Shown here in pieces: positions 6,007-6,406 of a stretch of DNA of 6,406 nucleotides. The notes below the pieces were generated by a model, which was not told the origin of the DNA, did not search any database, and saw only the letters and a list, made by a program, of their open reading frames with translations. Each line of letters opens with the position of its first letter. Positions within the stretch are counted from its first letter, which is position 1. This DNA comes from JAVBSX01 sp031549565 (lineage in GTDB: Bacteria > Planctomycetota > Planctomycetia > Pirellulales > Thermoguttaceae): positions 1 through 6,406 of the forward strand of contig JAVBPO010000018.1 of NCBI GenBank assembly GCA_031549565.1. The letters are read 5' to 3'. Position numbers and translations under genes: made by a program.

Positions 6007-6321
6007 GTTGGGGCGGCACTCTTTGTGGTCGGGCTCGGGTTCGTCGGGCTCGGAAAAATCATCGGGATTATCGCGACTTCCATTTCTTCCGTTGCCAAGG
6101 TCGCAATGCTGAGTTTGAATACACTTCAACTCGGCGTCAACCTGATTTCCGGAGCGTTTTCCGCTCTGGCATTTACGCTCGGCAGTATCGTTTCCGTCTT
6201 TTCAGCGGTCGCGAGCGGAGTTGGCATTGTTTTTACCGGAATTTCGACGGTGGTCGGGGCGGCGTTAAGGGTGGCCGGGGTTGTTTGGACGGAAAAGGGG
6301 TGGGAACAAGCTATAGCGTAA
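5995..6321 (+). pseudogene. Tail tape measure protein fragment
   Basis: In frame 1, about 100 residues are glycine/alanine-rich and strongly hydrophobic: ASLGVGAALFVVGLGFVGLG, then KIIGIIATSISSVAKVAMLS, LQLGVNLISGAFSALAFTLG, SIVSVFSAVASGVGIVFTGI and STVVGAALRVAGVV. Runs of this kind, in several consecutive 18-20 residue blocks, are typical of the central membrane-active region of tail tape measure proteins, which span the tail lumen and can insert into the host membrane. The full family is usually 600 to over 1000 residues, so both ends are missing. There is no own start: the nearest ATG (5947) lies in capsid sequence out of frame. The last ten residues before TAA (6319-6321), TEKGWEQAIA, do not fit the pattern and may be beyond another break. 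A different multi-pass membrane protein is possible but less likely in this context. Confidence 0.55.
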
Positions 6322-6355
6322 CGGTTAATGGAAAAGGTTGAAGAAGGAAAAGGAA

Positions 6356-6393
6356 ACAGCATCCTCACCCCTAGGGGTGATTTTGAATGCTGT
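6356..6393. terminator. Nested palindrome, possible terminator
   Basis: A perfect 16-bp palindrome TCACCCCTAGGGGTGA (6365-6380) is flanked by a second inverted pair, ACAGCAT (6356-6362) and ATGCTGT (6387-6393). Followed by TTTT at 6381-6384, the inner hairpin (6-bp stem, CTAG loop) could act as a rho-independent terminator, but the T run is short. The zero-spacer symmetry also fits a protein-binding site or the edge of a mobile element. The stretch 6322-6355 before it is purine-rich with no recognised gene. Confidence 0.45.
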
Positions 6394-6406
6394 GCTTATT
6401 TCTGTG

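Larger units (their letters stand above)
4929..6341 (+). pseudogene. Truncated prohead protease / major capsid protein fusion
   Basis: The homologous part runs from about 4944 to 5999. Numbered from the ATG at 4929, residues 7-45 (VVVNGKTFEGELYVVRRM, then LKEISFVDLAADENTSA) match the C-terminal end of a prohead protease; the catalytic domain is missing. Residues 46-216 are a linker or scaffold-like segment containing repeat tract B. Residues 217-357 match the N-terminal part of a Mu gpT-like major capsid protein: WLEAAFSSMALSGILSNVAN, WRKVVKIA, a GELKHG-containing loop, and FSLTRQMIIDDDLGAFTDIP. Protease/capsid fusions of this form are known in prophages. Capsid homology stops at NQSDGK (5999), just where DG-x-LF/HxN would follow. 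The frame then runs on to a TGA at 6339-6341 as an out-of-frame reading of tape-measure sequence. The frame is also open back to 4413, but there it only shadows the portal. Both ends are deletion-like, so the product is unlikely to assemble. Confidence 0.75.

Noticed and set aside
4413..6341. A single 642-residue protein in frame 3
   Set aside because: Only about 4944-5999 shows protein homology. The first 170 codons shadow the portal and the last 114 are an out-of-frame reading of hydrophobic tape-measure sequence.
1..6406. Gene transfer agent or domesticated packaging system
   Set aside because: Portal, protease, capsid and tape measure are all truncated with frame changes, which argues for decay or chimeric assembly, not for a maintained particle-forming system.

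Overview
The window is a stretch of a tailed-phage (prophage-type) structural module, and it looks rearranged rather than intact. The genus cannot be named from the sequence. Base composition is moderately GC-rich by eye, and none of the plus-strand starts has a convincing Shine-Dalgarno motif. The lambda-type portal and the protease/major-capsid fusion resemble forms I associate with prophages of Planctomycetota and related PVC bacteria. The vapBC pair looks more like Bacteroidota/PVC versions. This host assignment is a weak inference.

Layout: 1-1899 is a terminase large subunit whose start lies upstream of the window. 1958-2275 is an unrecognised small protein. 2294-2671 is a small fiber-like structural protein. 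2671-2750 is a period-7 inverted repeat tract that fills the spacer before a charged 98-residue protein (2754-3050). A vapBC-type toxin-antitoxin pair then sits on the opposite strand (3061-3692), with a plausible promoter and operator at 3750-3778. The plus-strand phage genes resume with a lambda-family portal (3799-4959).

From about 4930 onward the expected gene order is compressed. The portal loses its C-terminus and runs out of frame into the last part of a prohead protease plus the N-terminal part of a major capsid protein (real homology about 4944-5999). That in turn runs out of frame into a hydrophobic segment that looks like tail tape measure protein (about 5998-6290). The window ends with a purine-rich non-coding stretch and a nested palindrome. 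The terminase, fiber and vapBC reading frames are clean, so the simplest reading is a prophage remnant shortened by large internal deletions; a chimeric assembly is the main alternative.

In an intact phage these genes would act together: terminase pumps DNA through the portal into a capsid built from protease-matured capsid protein, and tape measure protein sets tail length. With portal, protease, capsid and tape measure all truncated, this copy is unlikely to make particles. The vapBC pair is the most plausible complete functional unit. The most unusual signal is a pair of about 80-90 bp tracts, one between genes and one inside the capsid-fusion coding sequence. Both are built from degenerate 7-base units whose right arm is the reverse complement of the left-arm unit.
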